A stretch of DNA of 64,000 nucleotides from Struthidea cinerea (Eukaryota; Chordata; Aves; Passeriformes; Corcoracidae): positions 1 to 64,000 of the forward strand of contig VZTI01003145.1 of the NCBI GenBank assembly GCA_013397865.1. Direction: 5' to 3'. The notes beneath the pieces were generated by a model. That model had not been told where the DNA came from. It ran no database searches and saw only the letters and a program-made list of their open reading frames with translations. Shown piece after piece: positions 23,940 through 36,876 of this stretch. The translations under genes and the position numbers were made by a program. Every line of letters starts with the position of its first letter. Within the stretch, counting starts at the first letter, position 1.

Positions 23940-24470
23940 ATGCTACTGGTCATCATTTTGGGGCTTGGCGCAGGAATCGCTAACTTCCATCTTGGGCACC
24001 AGATGGAATGTAGATGTCTGAATGCAGGAGTTTGGTGTCCTTGCAGCTGCTGTTAGGACAGAGAGAGGACACGAGTAACGCTGCAGCAGCAGAACTCTGG
24101 CCCTCTCTCTTTCCCTTCTTTGCACACCCTGTTTCTGGTGCTGGGTCCCAGGAAAGCTGTAACAATGAGTGATTGGTGCCTGGGAGGCAGCATCCTTGTC
24201 AGAGCAGGGTCTCTGCCATGGCACGACTGCCGATGGACACCTGTCTCATGCCGATGCCTGCGTAGGCTTTGCCAGTTTGGTGTCCCTGTATACAAACTGT
24301 GTGAAGGCCTCTGTAAACATTGTGCAGAGGAGTTATGTGGAAGGCCAGTTTAGGAAAGCAGCCAGGTAACCCCAGCCCTGCTGATGCTGGTATATCCTGC
24401 TCTTTGGTTAAAATAAATGAAAGTCCTTCCCCTGAGATCAAAAATCCTGGGAGCCGTTTTTCTGGCTAAA
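23940..24470 (+). other. GC-richer block with AATAAA, possible old LTR
   Basis: About 500 bases are clearly GC-richer than their surroundings. They end in a TATATCC-like motif near 24392, then AATAAATGAAAG (AATAAA near 24413) and CCTTCCCCTGAG. This promoter-then-poly(A) order near one end is LTR-like, but no TG/CA borders, target duplication or second copy in the window was found. Confidence 0.22.
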
Positions 24471-25309
24471 GATTTGTTTAAGTTTTCAACTTAAAGGGAA
24501 AAGGCAGAACAGAAAAGAGCTTTCTAGTGGGAAGTGATGAGAGGGTAAGAAAGGACTCTTTCCACCTATGGAAAAGTGCAGACTGACAGTGGTGGCAGAG
24601 CACAAGCAGGCAGACATGTCTCTGTTTAGGAGACAGAAATGTTGTCCCATGTGTGCAGGACCAGTTTTAATCCAGTGGTTCAGTTTTAACTGGAGCCTCT
24701 ATCTGGCTTTGCTGTTTTTCTGTGTTTAAAGAGTCATCTGAACAGTTTCATTAGAGTGTTGCTTAGAAAATGGGAGGACAAAAATGGTCTATAACTATCA
24801 TAACATTCTAAAATTACTTATCGTGAGAATTTCTTCCAGTCCTTTATTGAAAATCAAAGCACTTTCAAGAGAGTTACAAGTCATTGTAGCCACATGAGCT
24901 AGATCTGGTCATGCTTTGATGGTCTGGAGAAGATAATGTTCAGAGTAGCTTTTGTGTGTTCTTTCACTCTGCCATTTATGAGTGAATATTCATGGATCAT
25001 TTCCTTTCAAATATTTACTGGATTGTCTGTTTTCACATTTTAAGTCTTCACTTGAAATAAGCAAGATAATTTTGAGAAAACACTTTGATTAGAGACAGAA
25101 GCTATAAGTATTTCACTATTTAGTAAAATAGTGCTGCAAGATGTAAATGATTAAATGGAACATGTTTTAGATGCTTTAAATTGCATGATTTAAAATTACA
25201 TATGCTTTCACACTCCCAGATGGAATAAAGCCTTGATAAATTGAAAACCATATTTTTTGTTTCTCAGTCTCTAAAATGATTTCTCCCCCCCCACCGCTTT
25301 TTTCTCCAG
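24471..25309. other. Unannotated DNA, nothing recognised
   Basis: No supported feature. A CT-rich tract just before 25310 serves as the polypyrimidine tract of the next candidate exon. Confidence 0.35.
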
Positions 25310-25386
25310 TGTGGTACTGTAGGTACTGTAGGAAATGGTCCTCCTTCGCTGAAAGCTAAAACACAAGGATTCCTTTGGGAAAAGAG
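25310..25386 (+). CDS. Candidate internal coding exon
   Basis: A 77-base segment follows an exceptionally long pyrimidine tract ending CTTTTTTCTCCAG and ends AAAAGAG before gtgggt. Both sites are strong. In phase 0 it is open (CGTVGTVGNGPPSLKAKTQG then FLWEK) and leaves in phase 2. Its incoming phase agrees with the phase 0 exit of 20203-20404. I found the splice pair before checking the phase, so the match is mild independent support. Confidence 0.42.
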
Positions 25387-26339
25387 GTGGGTAACTTGGT
25401 TTGCAGTTTTATCTTCAGTTTATGGACTATTTATCTAAAGAACGATGCAGTCTCTTTAATTATCTTGACAGATCATAAAGAAATCATAAGTAATAAAGCT
25501 GAAAATAGGAGGCGTCAGGGTCAGGTAATAGAATTTAGGAGTATTGTGAATACAAGTCAAGTCTCATTGTACTTCCCCTTAATGAAAAGGTCAAGAGTGA
25601 TTTTTTGTTTAAAATTCTGAATGCTTTCTATTTGAATAATGAAAACAGGAAATGAAAGGTATAAAAAAAAATTCTGGTTAATGCAAAACAGTTAAAATGT
25701 GTGTTTTCCTTCAGTGCAGTAGAAAGGTTTGTGTTGCAAGAACAATATTATTTTCAGAGTTTATTGCATCTGTATTCAGTTTCTGCTGCTTGCCTTTCTG
25801 AAACACAAAGCTCAAGCTGCAATACTGTGCTGTGAGAATTTCATCAAAATTGAATGCAGCTATATATTTGCATCTTGGCAGTCTGGGAAGGAGGGTCACA
25901 CATTTACAATAAGTACAAAGCACTTTGATGTTCTCTTTTGTCCCTGAGAAGAGGGCAGACTGCATGAATGATTTTGATGGCTTTTTCATGACAAGCTTAT
26001 CTGAAACTAAACTGCAGACCCTGCTTTGAAGCAAAGTCAACAATGAGGGAACATAGATTTCCAGTTAAAAATAAGAAGATGAAATAAGTAAAAGCAGAAA
26101 TAAGGGTTGAAAAAGAAAAGAAAGTGTAGATTAAGCAAATCAGATAAATACATAAGTAAGATTAATTTTTGACTTGGAATCCTGGGCATTCCTTATGGCT
26201 TTCTTACGTTCTTGGGATTTTTTTGCAATGCTACTGAATGCACTCTTTCTGTACTGGGGTCACTTTATTTTTTCTTTTTAAATCTGGTGGACCGTTTGCT
26301 TTCAAAGTCCCAAGCTCAGCCCTGATATTATGTTCCCAG

Positions 26340-26385
26340 CTGGAGGTTCTACAACCACCTGAGACTATTTCCTCTTGGAATAGAG
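26340..26385 (+). CDS. Weak candidate short exon
   Basis: A 46-base segment lies between TTATGTTCCCAG and TAGAG followed by gtacat. In phase 2 it reads WRFYNHLRLFPLGIE and leaves in phase 0, joining 25310-25386 to 34252. I searched for this phase, so the evidence is limited. Confidence 0.2.
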
Positions 26386-29300
26386 GTACATACGTTATGG
26401 TAATGTTTCGATCATACATCTCTACAACTAATGTTCAGATGTTATTTGCTGCCCTTACTGTCATCTTGTTTGCAAGATGACAAACAGATAAATTAAATTA
26501 TATGGATTCTTTGACATCACACATGATTTCTCAAGTGCTATTTTGACATTAACTTGTACAATTACTAGTGGAAATTATTTAAGAAATTATTTTACCACCA
26601 GGAACTGTGAAATAGATAATTTTGTCCACTAGCTGGGAGAAAACTAGAAAAAATTATGAATATGTTTTGTTTTTAAAAGAAAAATAGCCTTTTGCTTAAC
26701 TCATCTAGATAATATATATTAAATAATGTACAAGTATGAGGTTTAAAAATATTGTGAGTATAGAAGAAAATGGCGTACATTCCTTGCTTAAAATTCAACC
26801 TTCATTGATATTGGCAGTTGAACAGTTGAACAGCAAAAAAGAAACTTTTCTGTCCTAGTCTGCTACATGGGAGTCTGGGGAATAATAAAAAATAAAATAA
26901 AAAAAAAANNNNNNNNNNNNNNNNNNNNNNNNNNNNNAGGGAGGTAGATTTAGTATTATAAAGAACAGCTGCTAAATACCTGCACCCTGTGCTTCATCTC
27001 CAGGCAGCTCAGCACTTTGAGGGGTGGGCAGAATGAATCACACACAGAAGTACAAGGTAGACTTAGGGATATTACAAAGAGAATCACAAGACAGATGGCA
27101 GCACTCCCCTGCACCTGCCTCAGACAGATGAGCAGGCTTTCTTTGGAATTTTTTGTATTTCTTTAGAGTAAGGTGTCTGGAAGTTCAGTTATGTTTGACT
27201 GTTTGACTTGGGTTTTGAAATGCTAGTGGTTATAAGACACAGAGATTTTGGTAATTCCAGTGAGGTCATCAGAACTGTGTCCTTGCATCAGCTGGAGATG
27301 ATTTAAATATTTAAACTTCAGAAACTCTTGTTAATCTCTTTTGTAGGTTTTTATTTGCCCAACACATTGTAGTAATTACAAAGATTTTGTACACTGGCAT
27401 AGGTTTTTATTGACTTGGAAGAATTATTAATTCATATTTCATAACTTTAACTCTGTTAAGATGAATGGTCCCTGGCAGAAGGAGGAAAAGAACAGATCAG
27501 AAAATCTTTGCTGTAACAGTGGTATAAGTACAAATGAATAAATAGAATAGAAAGGCAAATATAGGACTGAACACATGAGTCAGAATCATGCAAATGAACA
27601 GATGCCCGGCAATCAGTATAAGAAGAGATGGGTATTTAATTAAACAAAAAAATTCGTTTCAGCTAAAAATAACATCTGCAAAATTTATTTTATGGTATCA
27701 CAGCAGCAGGTGTTGTTCTGTGGGGGTAACTTAACTCTGTTTTGAAAGTATTTTGCAAAAGCCAGATTGTGACAGCACTACTTCAGCTGCCAAGTATCCT
27801 GCTCCAAAAGTGATCCCATTAGCTTCACTTGAACTCATGCTATGTTTCTGGTGATTTCAAAGGGAATAGCTGTTGCTGCACAAACCTAAGAACTCCATCT
27901 GAGTATTAGACATGCCAGCTAGAACGGACAAGACTGAGAGCTTGCAGGTCTTCACATATTTTTACATTAAATATGGTTTTTACTGCCCCACAGAGTGGGA
28001 AGAGTAATCTTGCACCTCAAATGATATACATCTAACCTATTTCCAGTTTTGGAAAAATAAAACCAGCCCAACTTTCTTCTTAACTGTAGTTCCTGTCACT
28101 TCATATTATTTAGGTGAAAATTTTAAAATGTAGCTTTTTTGTCCCCTGACTAGAAGCTTCAGCCCTTTGCTTGTAAGAATAGAATATATCCAAATGAAAA
28201 CAAAGGACCTGATCCACCACACAACTGATGTTGGATGTGCTTCTCTGAAATCAGCACCAAGACCACAGGAAGATATACAAACTCGAACTTACTTCTCGAG
28301 AAAACCGATGATGAAGAATTTTGTCCCTGATTTTGAAAGGAGGAGAATACAAGTTCAGAGAAGTAATTTACTTTCCTAATCATGTATATGTGATTTCCTT
28401 TTGAGATCTGCAGCAGCATTAGAAGGGACCAGTGGTGGAACTGGATTTCAGCTGATGTGTGGTAGATCATAAGTGAGATGGTGAAGCATACTGGTAAACT
28501 GGTGGGACTGGCTGACACAAGAGGAGTAGAAAAGTGAGGCAAAAGGAGCTCTGACAGAACGTGTGGCACTAGCAAACAGGTAAAGCTAGTGTTTGCTGCA
28601 CTCCTTGCTCCAGAGGATTTTAGAAACACACTGAAGCAAGGTTTTGCCTTCTTCACTGAGAAAGCCCTTGGAACAATCTCAAACTGCCGCACCAATAGTA
28701 AGAGTTTGAGAATAAAACAAGAATATGAACTGTGGCAAATCTAAGGTTAGCATGGTATTACCTTGGAGTCCTTGGGAAACTAAGAAATTAAGTGACTGAG
28801 TGAATGGTTGTGTAGCATGACCTTGCACTAAATCAGTCCTGATTTCAAGAGAATAAAAGCTAGTGACTGCAAATACTGCTTTTATTTGACTTTGTGAAGA
28901 ATGCTCATGTGATGCAACTAAAAGTCATGCAGAACTACACTATTCATAAAGGCAAAGTAATGAATGGACTTAAGGACAAGTTAAAACAGCTGCACTGACA
29001 TATATCCAGTGCTGGGCTCTAATTTAGTTCTCAGCACTTAAGAAAGACAGCTTGGAATTAAATTCAAAAACCAGGTAAGGCCCAGAGTGGGAAAGAACAG
29101 AGGTGTGGAAGAGGGAAAATTCTTAAAAGAAAGATGAAACTGACTCTTCAAATGACAGAAAACTGGTGAGGTGAAATATGATGGAGATTTAAGAAATCAT
29201 GAGAGTATAGAAGAGGTGAATGGGGAGTGATTGCTCACTGTTTCTGACAATGCTGGTTCTAAAAGGTGCCCAATGCCATTATTCAAGCAGCAGCTCTAAA

Positions 29301-32300
29301 GTGGAAAAATAATATCCCCCTTCCCCCTTGGGGAGAGGTTAGTAACTTAAACTTATGCTTTCTAGAGGTAGGGAGTCCAAGAGAATAAGAAAAAATTTGG
29401 AAAATGCGGTGTCCATTAGTGACTATAAAACATCTTCCCTAAAATTGATTGTCAGACGCTTGTACGGTATTGGAGGGAGGGGTCTTTCTCCTGGCATATA
29501 TTGCCTGTCACACTTATGCTCTTTTCCTGAACACCTGTGAGTAACTTGTTGTTGGAAGTCAGGTAACAGGGTAAGTAAACCTTTGTTCTGATGATGTAGA
29601 AGGCTGTCTCCATTCATATATTGTAACTCTATTTTAAAATTTAGTTGTCCTGAAGAAAAACGTGTAACAATTCTCTTACTTAATCAGGGAAACTTTCAGA
29701 GTTACAGCTGATGGCAAGCAGTTGTTCAAGTCCCCTTTGAAGAAAAGTAAGGCCTGGCCTTCAGCAGTAGGCATGGATCTGGTAGTTTTGGCTGTCTGCT
29801 GATATTTTGCTCTGTAAGTGCCTGAATTACTTTGGTAACTGCATATGCTCTGAAACCCTGTGACAAAATGGAGCAAAAGCTGAAATTAAAGCTCTGCAAA
29901 TTGCTTGGCAAAGGTAGGGACCTTGTTTACTGAGTTTGAATGCTTAGACCTGGCAGCTCTGAGCATCTCTGATCCAGATGAAATTGATTCACAGTGAGCC
30001 TGAACCATGCTGGTTACGACAGAGCAAGTCACTGGGATCAGTGTGCAAGTGCATCAGCTTTTGGAAGGTACTGCAAGGTTAGGTATAGGCACCAGCTGAT
30101 CAAAAGTTTCCAGACCCATGGGAGTGCTCTGTCATCTAAATGGTGGTTCAATGCCCAATGTCATTTGTGGCTTTATCCCTGTATTCTAAATAACTATTTC
30201 TCTAATTCTCTCGCTTTAACCCTGTCTCAGCACATATTGAAAGAAAAGTCTCCCAATGCTGTTACTTTTTTTTCTTGTCCTCAGTGATGATTTAGAATAC
30301 TGAATAATAACCAAATTGATTGCATCCAATGCTTAAATTTAGTAAATGTTTAAGTTCTGGTACAGCTGATAGCTGGGAAAGATTTTTAAAATTACCTCTC
30401 TGGCCACTTCTGTCTTCAGTAGAATGGCTTGTCAGTGAGCTTCAAAATAAGAAACTCTCTTAAACATCCAGTGTTCTCTGCTTGTCAGAGACCTGTTTGC
30501 ATCTGTGGCTGTCGGCTGTCATTCTACTCAGCTGTATTTGAGAAATGTCTTTTCCTATAGTTTTCCATGCAGCTCTTCCCAATGATCTGTAACAATCCCA
30601 CGAGTTCATCTGATGACTCTATTGTTAGGGTAGGGAATACACTATTATCAGGCTTGGGATAGCCAAAGATAACCATTAAAATGAAATGACATTCTCAGTG
30701 TTAAACCGGCAGAAAACTGTAGTGACATCAGGTATATCAAGACTACTACTGTCACCTGGATTTACACTGGCATAAAAGAAAGTTTCTCTTTTTGGTTCTA
30801 AAATTTGTTAAGGGACTTTAAACACAGGAATTCTAAACCATTTCATTATATTTTTGTAGACCATTCTCTCTGTGTATACAACTCACATGTGTTTAGCTCT
30901 TTCTTACTGATTTTTTAAAACATGTTTATATTAGTAACCTCGACTTAAGTAAATTAGTTTTTCACTTTACTTTCACAAAAAGTATGTAATATTCTTCCAG
31001 ATTCTGTGGTTTGCTGTTACAATGTTTACAAAGTCTATTTTTTCTGACCTTATGTGCTAACTCAGCTTCTGCATAGAGGCCTACAGAATAAAAGTTAAGT
31101 ACAGGTTTATGCTAAAACACAATTTGTTTGCAGGCTAAATGTTGAGGTAGTACTTCAGAAGGAAACAGTAGAATCAAAGGAAATACCATAATGATGGAAA
31201 AACTGAACAAACTGTGTTTTATTTTGCCTAATGGTACTAAAGACATGTAACCTTTCATATATTGACTCTACTGTTCTCTGGCTTCAACAAGGATGTTACT
31301 TTGTACTCTTCTTTAATTTCTTTAATTTACTTTCCGATAATCATATTAAGATGCCTATGTTGCCTTATTCTCTGAACTAGATAACTAAAGAATACTTTTT
31401 AATTGATGGAAGGTATACTGGAAAAAAGTTATTTAAGTCACTATTATCTCCTGATGAAAAGCAAGTAAAATACTTAAAACACATGCCTTTTCTAACTAAG
31501 ATCTACTTTTGTATGATAATAGTTTTGAAACTTATTTCAAATATATTTTGAAATACATTCCAAACACAAATTTTTTTTTTTTTCTTTGATGCCTGTTTTG
31601 TATTTTTCAAATGTGAATTTTTTTATAAATGGTCACTGAATAGTACTTTCAGAAAAAGACATTTTATTCATATTAGAAATGCCTACATTAAAATAATATA
31701 AAGGTCATCCTCAGGATAGCCAGTCTCATTAATTCAATAATAACATATGAAATAACATAGGTTATTTCATTCTCATTCATCAGAAAAATGGATTTAGATA
31801 TTTGTTTGCATTCACCAATTATTCTGTCTAGTATTCTTTTTTATTCAGTTGAGGTGGAGTAACTTAGACGATCTGAAGCAAACTATATTAGTATATAGCA
31901 AGGAGTACTATTGTTTAAGCTTGTTTAGGTTTGTTTTCAGTTTTTTTGTTTGCCTGTTTTTTGTTTGGTTTTAATATTTTATGCTTGCAGCAGCACCCAA
32001 CACACCAGCAAGTATAAAGCTGATGTAAAATTGTTTTACTTTGTCCTCCCACAGCTTCTTCCTTTGGAAAGACCTGTGGAGCTCTACAGATTAAGCTAGA
32101 GAGCAGAAGTCATAGAAAGCAGGTTTTGATTTCTTAGGAGGGTGTGATTTACTAGTACTGTGGTAGTATATAAACCTTTACCTCCTCATAAAGAATGTTT
32201 TTTTCTGTCTGAAGAATTTTTAGAAGCTGGGAGTTGATCAGAGAAGTAGCTGGTGGCCCTCACAGTTCAGTGTCACTGTTAGGGTGTTTTTGGAGCTTCC

Positions 32301-34251
32301 TGCTGTGCTGTGTATGAAAGTTGTGTTCACCTCTGAAGGCAGGAACTTGTTAACACCTGGCCCTGCTGAATGTTCCCTCACACAGCAAAAGGACAGGGTT
32401 TGTGCACCTCTTCACCAAGGCTGGTGAAAAATCTATTTCCCACTTGTCACACAATGGTCTATAGCTATGATATATAGTTGAAAAACCTCAACACAATATC
32501 CAGAAGCGGATATTTGTGTCCTCTGATGTCGTTCTGGTCATTAAGAGCAGATGCCAATGCGTGCAACTGCCCCCATGTCCCTCCTCATCCTTAGCTTGTC
32601 CTTTATCTTGACTGGTAAGAGGTTCTTAGAGCCAGGAATACATCCAACATCCCTGATTCCCAGAGAGAGAGCTGCCCAGAAGTACTTCACACGCACTCTG
32701 TGAAGCGTCTGCCAAATGGTACATCCCAATATTTCCTGCTTTCAGATTCTGCTGCTGTGTGCTGGCCCATCTCAGGAGGTACACAGTAGCTCTCAGGGAA
32801 GTGAAGAAACACAACCTACTGTGTCCGTGGTAGAAGCGATGCCACGTCCTTCTGTGGTCCATATCCTGATGTGCCTAATCAGTGGAGAAATCCTAGAACA
32901 CAACAGGAAATCACATTGCCTTTCCCCATGCTGTTTGTCCTTTTCACACAGAGGCGTGTCTAATCTGCACATACACTTATGCCCAGGAAGAAGACAAGGA
33001 GAAGGAAGATTACTACATCTGACCAAATAACATCCACGTTCAGGATTGTTCTGCTTTAGATAAAATACTTTCTCACATTTGAGGCTGACCTTTGGTTTTA
33101 ATCCAGAGTTGTTTGTTCTTGTGTTAGTGTGATCTTGCGTTCTTTCAAGAACTTCTTACTTGTACATTGCTTTCTCTTTAGTTGAGAGTAAACATTTGTT
33201 CTCTTCTTTTAGTAATGACATAAGAAAAAAACAGTGATATTACATATTTATTAATTTATGCTAAAGCCTGGATTTATTTTAGGCCTAAGCCAACAAAATG
33301 AATCACGCAGCAGATGTTGCTTTTTTGTTACCTACAGTAGGAGTCAGGCTGAATGACTAGAAGAGGTGAAGAGGTAGAATTAACTACGGATTGTATCCAT
33401 CTTTCTTCCTACCCAGCAAGCTATTTTTGTGTGTATGGTGATAGCCCAATAAATGTGTAATGGAATACTGCCCGAAGCTATAGTATTTAATAGAATATGA
33501 TTGCACTACAAGCTAAGAAGAAATTTTAAAAAATAAAATATTTAATCACATGCTGCTGAAAGGTAGAGTTTAAAACAGTGGACATATTTGTATTCTGTAT
33601 TTTAAAACAAGCTGACTTGTTTATACTACGAGGAATCTTCAAATTAATTGAAGTGAATATTCATTAAAAATATATCAAAAAAGTCAGTATGTTGAGTAAT
33701 TTATGAACCTCTGGATTCTAATCTATTCTGCTGAATGCATTTATTATATAAAAAACTACTAAATACACTTTGTCAAATAAATACATACATTTTTTCTGAC
33801 CTTTTTTTTCTTCTGTATATGTTGAACAATGATCATAGTGCAGTTAACATAAAAAAATACATTTATAATCAAACAAAAGAAATTATGCAGGTTACAGAAT
33901 TAGAACTGTTTAGGCAGTGGATTTAAACAAAACTCTTTAAGCATGTATTCATTCACCTTTTAAGATTGTATTTAATCACAGATGATTACTAGCTGAAACT
34001 TTCCTGCATTCTGTTCTCAAAGCCTATAATTTCCCGCAGATGAAGTTAGCAACTAAAATAAAATTGTAAGGTGTTCACAGAGACAGACTGAAGAGTCCAT
34101 GAGAGGAGTATTTGGTCTCTAAGGAAAAAATTCTTTCTTTTTTGAATTGTCTACCAAGTAGCTTGGAGACAGTGAGGTGGTTACATCTATAATTCAGCTC
34201 CTATAACGTGGGAGCTGAGTATAACTTGTTATGTGTTCTCTCTCTGTACAG
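26386..34251. other. Long intron-like stretch, nothing firmly recognised
   Basis: It contains the N run at 26909-26937. A 178-codon minus-strand ORF at 28159-28695 has no start or splice context and a composition typical of chance. A strong acceptor at about 32952 (TCCTTTTCACACAG) opens a short frame ending in a stop, with the motif QEEDKEKEDYYI. This could be an alternative terminal exon but is unsupported. Region 32520-33030 is slightly GC-richer than its flanks. Confidence 0.35.
26909..26937. other. Assembly gap (29 N)
   Basis: A run of N preceded by an A-rich simple sequence (AATAAAAAATAAAATAAAAA type). The simple repeat is the probable cause of the gap. Confidence 0.99.
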
Positions 34252-34497
34252 GGACCGTACCCTATACAAAGACACGGGGTAAATGCAAAGGCTGTATCTT
34301 TTGGCAGTGCAGAAATAAGCACCTGCTCCTTCATGCAGCAAACCAGATTCTTCACAAAGTTTATGAAACAATATGCTACAGAACCAAGCCTTGCTCCTCC
34401 ACAGTATTCGCTTATTGAACGTAAAAGTGAACAAAACCAGAGGTTTAATCATCACTATCTCAAACATTTAAAATGCAAGCCATATTTTGCTACTTAA
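34252..34497 (+). CDS. Candidate exon, internal or terminal
   Basis: A strong acceptor, GTTCTCTCTCTGTACAG, precedes a phase 0 frame that is open for 81 codons to a TAA at 34495-34497. Motifs are GPYPIQRHGVNAKAVSFGSA, STCSFMQQTRFFTKF and APPQYSLIERKSEQNQ. Possible internal donors are GACACGGG then gtaaat (after 34278, phase 0), TTGAAC then gtaaaa (after 34420, phase 1) and CCAGAG then gtttaa (after 34442, phase 2). The first or third would be compatible with the next candidate at 36669 or 36671. If none is used, this would be a last exon. A real choice cannot be made from sequence alone. Confidence 0.33.
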   Translation, partial: GPYPIQRHGVNAKAVSFGSAEISTCSFMQQTRFFTKFMKQYATEPSLAPPQYSLIERKSEQNQRFNHHYLKHLKCKPYFAT

Positions 34498-36668
34498 TCT
34501 TGTTTGTCTTTAAAGCTTCTTTTACAGCTATGGGGCTGGATACCTTGCTGATTCACATGAGAACCTTGTTTTACTCTTTTATTTTAATACTCTGATTCTT
34601 GAGTACAGCCAGCTATTGTCCCAGGATGTTCTGACTCGCATCCAATCTGTCAAGGTCCCTAGGAATATGTGAAACAAGTGGAGGTTCACCTCTGTACTGA
34701 GAGAACTTGCTGAAAGGAGGAAGGAGGACCAAACCCTCTGTGCGTCGATGCTGTGTGTCAGTTAGCTAATATAAATAAGCCAGGAGCAGAATTTATTCCT
34801 TGATAAAAAGGAAAGGTAAAAACATGAAAATAATACTTGCCTTGGACTTCAGGTCCATGTTCTCCTGTATGGCAAACTAAATTGCACAAGAATGACAATT
34901 CTAAAAGAAGAAAGGAAACGCTCTGTTATCTATGCTAACACGAGGTATAGTTTTTGGTATATTACTATTTTTCAATTACATTTATAGCTTTGATTATGGA
35001 ATTTAATTTTACTAAATTTATTAAATTTTAGCAACGCCTTTTTTTACTGGCAAACTTTTCAGTTATTAATGACAACATGGGTGAGGATTATTCAGTGTTG
35101 CTTGTTAATTTTAGAAGCTTCTTCATTCTGCTGATACATTTTATCATAAGGATACTGAGCTTTATCTTGGTACCACGTCAGTTAGGAAGTGTTTTGGTGA
35201 GGTCATCCTTGCTTTCTTTAAAGGCTATTTATACAACAGTTCTCTTCAAGCTTCTGTTTCTTTGCTTCTAGAACACACGACCTCTCTGCTCTGCATTATA
35301 TTCGTATTGATAGCCTTTCCCTATCTGCTCTTCTTGCACAGCCTCCTTATTCCTTTCTTGCTAGGCATATTTAGAAACTGCAAACTTTGGAGTCTCATCC
35401 CAGGCTGTGCTGGCTAGTGACATTCTTTCCTGTAAACCTTGAGTTGGCCACGTTTTGTTTTGTTTATTTTTCTCCTCCATCTTTGATTCCACCAAGACCT
35501 TCAGAGGTCGTATTCCTTGTTTGATCATGCCAGCAGAGAAGGCATCCTGCATTAGGCTTTTCCTCGTGTTTCTGGTTCTTAAGTGTGAGCATCTGCCTCA
35601 CGACTGAAGCTGACAATAATAAAGCAGTTTAGGCAAAGACCCAGTGAAATTAAAAATAGGAAGGTCATAGACTTGACCAGATTGGTGAAATGTTTATAAT
35701 TCCACCTATTCTAAAAATTAACATGAAAAGAGTTTTCTTTCAGACAGTCTGTTGGCAATTTGAAATTTTCTGTCTGTGTAGAGCTTCTAAAAGTTTCTTA
35801 GAACTTGTTTTTGAGTTTTAACATCAAAGAAGGAGGAAAAAGTCCCATGTTTAATAGTTATAATAGAGACCTATGATAAAATTAACCGGAATTTTGGAAA
35901 AGTATCGAGGACTTTTTAGTTGGGCACCTGTAGAAAACATTGTATTTTATATAGTATGGTTACATTTAGAGTGATCCAATAGTAATCCTACGTAAGAATC
36001 ACTCATTTGCTTGATTTGTGCGGGAATGCTGAGGACTTTTTGCTATGAGTCTTCCTAAACTTGGTAGTTAAAATGTACCAAAATGTTGTTTGAAAACTGA
36101 CTCAACATACAAAAAAGCATTGTAATTTCTGGTTTGGTTTTATTCTTAGAAACTTCTGAATATTCTAGTCTTTTATGCTGGAAAATGTCTAGCTCTTCAG
36201 GATTTCTTTATCTGAAAGATGCAACTTTTCCAAAAGTTTTAATTACCCAGTAAGTGTTTTTTTAAAATTCTGTTGATTCTGAAATGAAGATTATTTTTTC
36301 TTGAATACATTAATATTCTGGAGAAGATTTCCACTTGTGGCAAGTGCTGAGATTGCATGCTCTGAAATAGGGTTACAAAACTATTTTCTTATGAGCCAAA
36401 TGCAATTCTATTCATTTGCAAAAATGAAAGTCATTAAATATTTACAAGCAGAGAGAAAATGATGATTGAAGAACAGCAAGGCAAGTTTTTAAAGGATTTT
36501 GGTTGTTGATTCCAATTACAGCTTTCTAATAAAATCATAATTTGTGTTGTCAATAGATGTAAATTAATCTGGATAATTACATTATGAAGATTTATGTACA
36601 ATTTTTATTTTGTTGTCAATTGTTTTGGCTCCCTGAAAATAAACTTTAAGTGTGTTTCTACAAAACAG
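34498..36668. other. Intron-like DNA, nothing recognised
   Basis: AT-rich sequence without a supported feature. Confidence 0.35.
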
Positions 36669-36876
36669 AGACATGCTGAACCAAAACCATCTTTTTTGGA
36701 TCCACAAATTGTTCTCCTGGCTGCTACCAGACATACTAGAAAAACAGTCAATTTCATTCACAGACAGATCATTACGAAGAGCTGGTTTGCCTTACTTCTA
36801 GATTTAAGGAATACCCCGTCTTATGTGCTGCATGAGAATGACTTCTATTATAAGCAGCCCTTCTGTGGTGAATCTG
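36669..36876 (+). CDS. Candidate internal coding exon
   Basis: The segment follows GTGTTTCTACAAAACAG and ends GAATCTG before gtgagt, a consensus donor. The frame is open across all 208 bases, with motifs HAEPKPSFLDPQIVLLAATR, NFIHRQIITKSWFALLLDLR and YVLHENDFYYKQPFCGE. It enters in phase 0, or in phase 2 if the AG two bases downstream is used, and leaves in phase 1. The exit matches the entry of 39527-39599. No family was recognised, and no signal or membrane segment is evident. Confidence 0.45.

Noticed and set aside
28159..28695. 178-codon minus-strand ORF
   Set aside because: It has no splice or start context and no recognised domain. One ORF of this size is plausible by chance in 64 kb of six frames.
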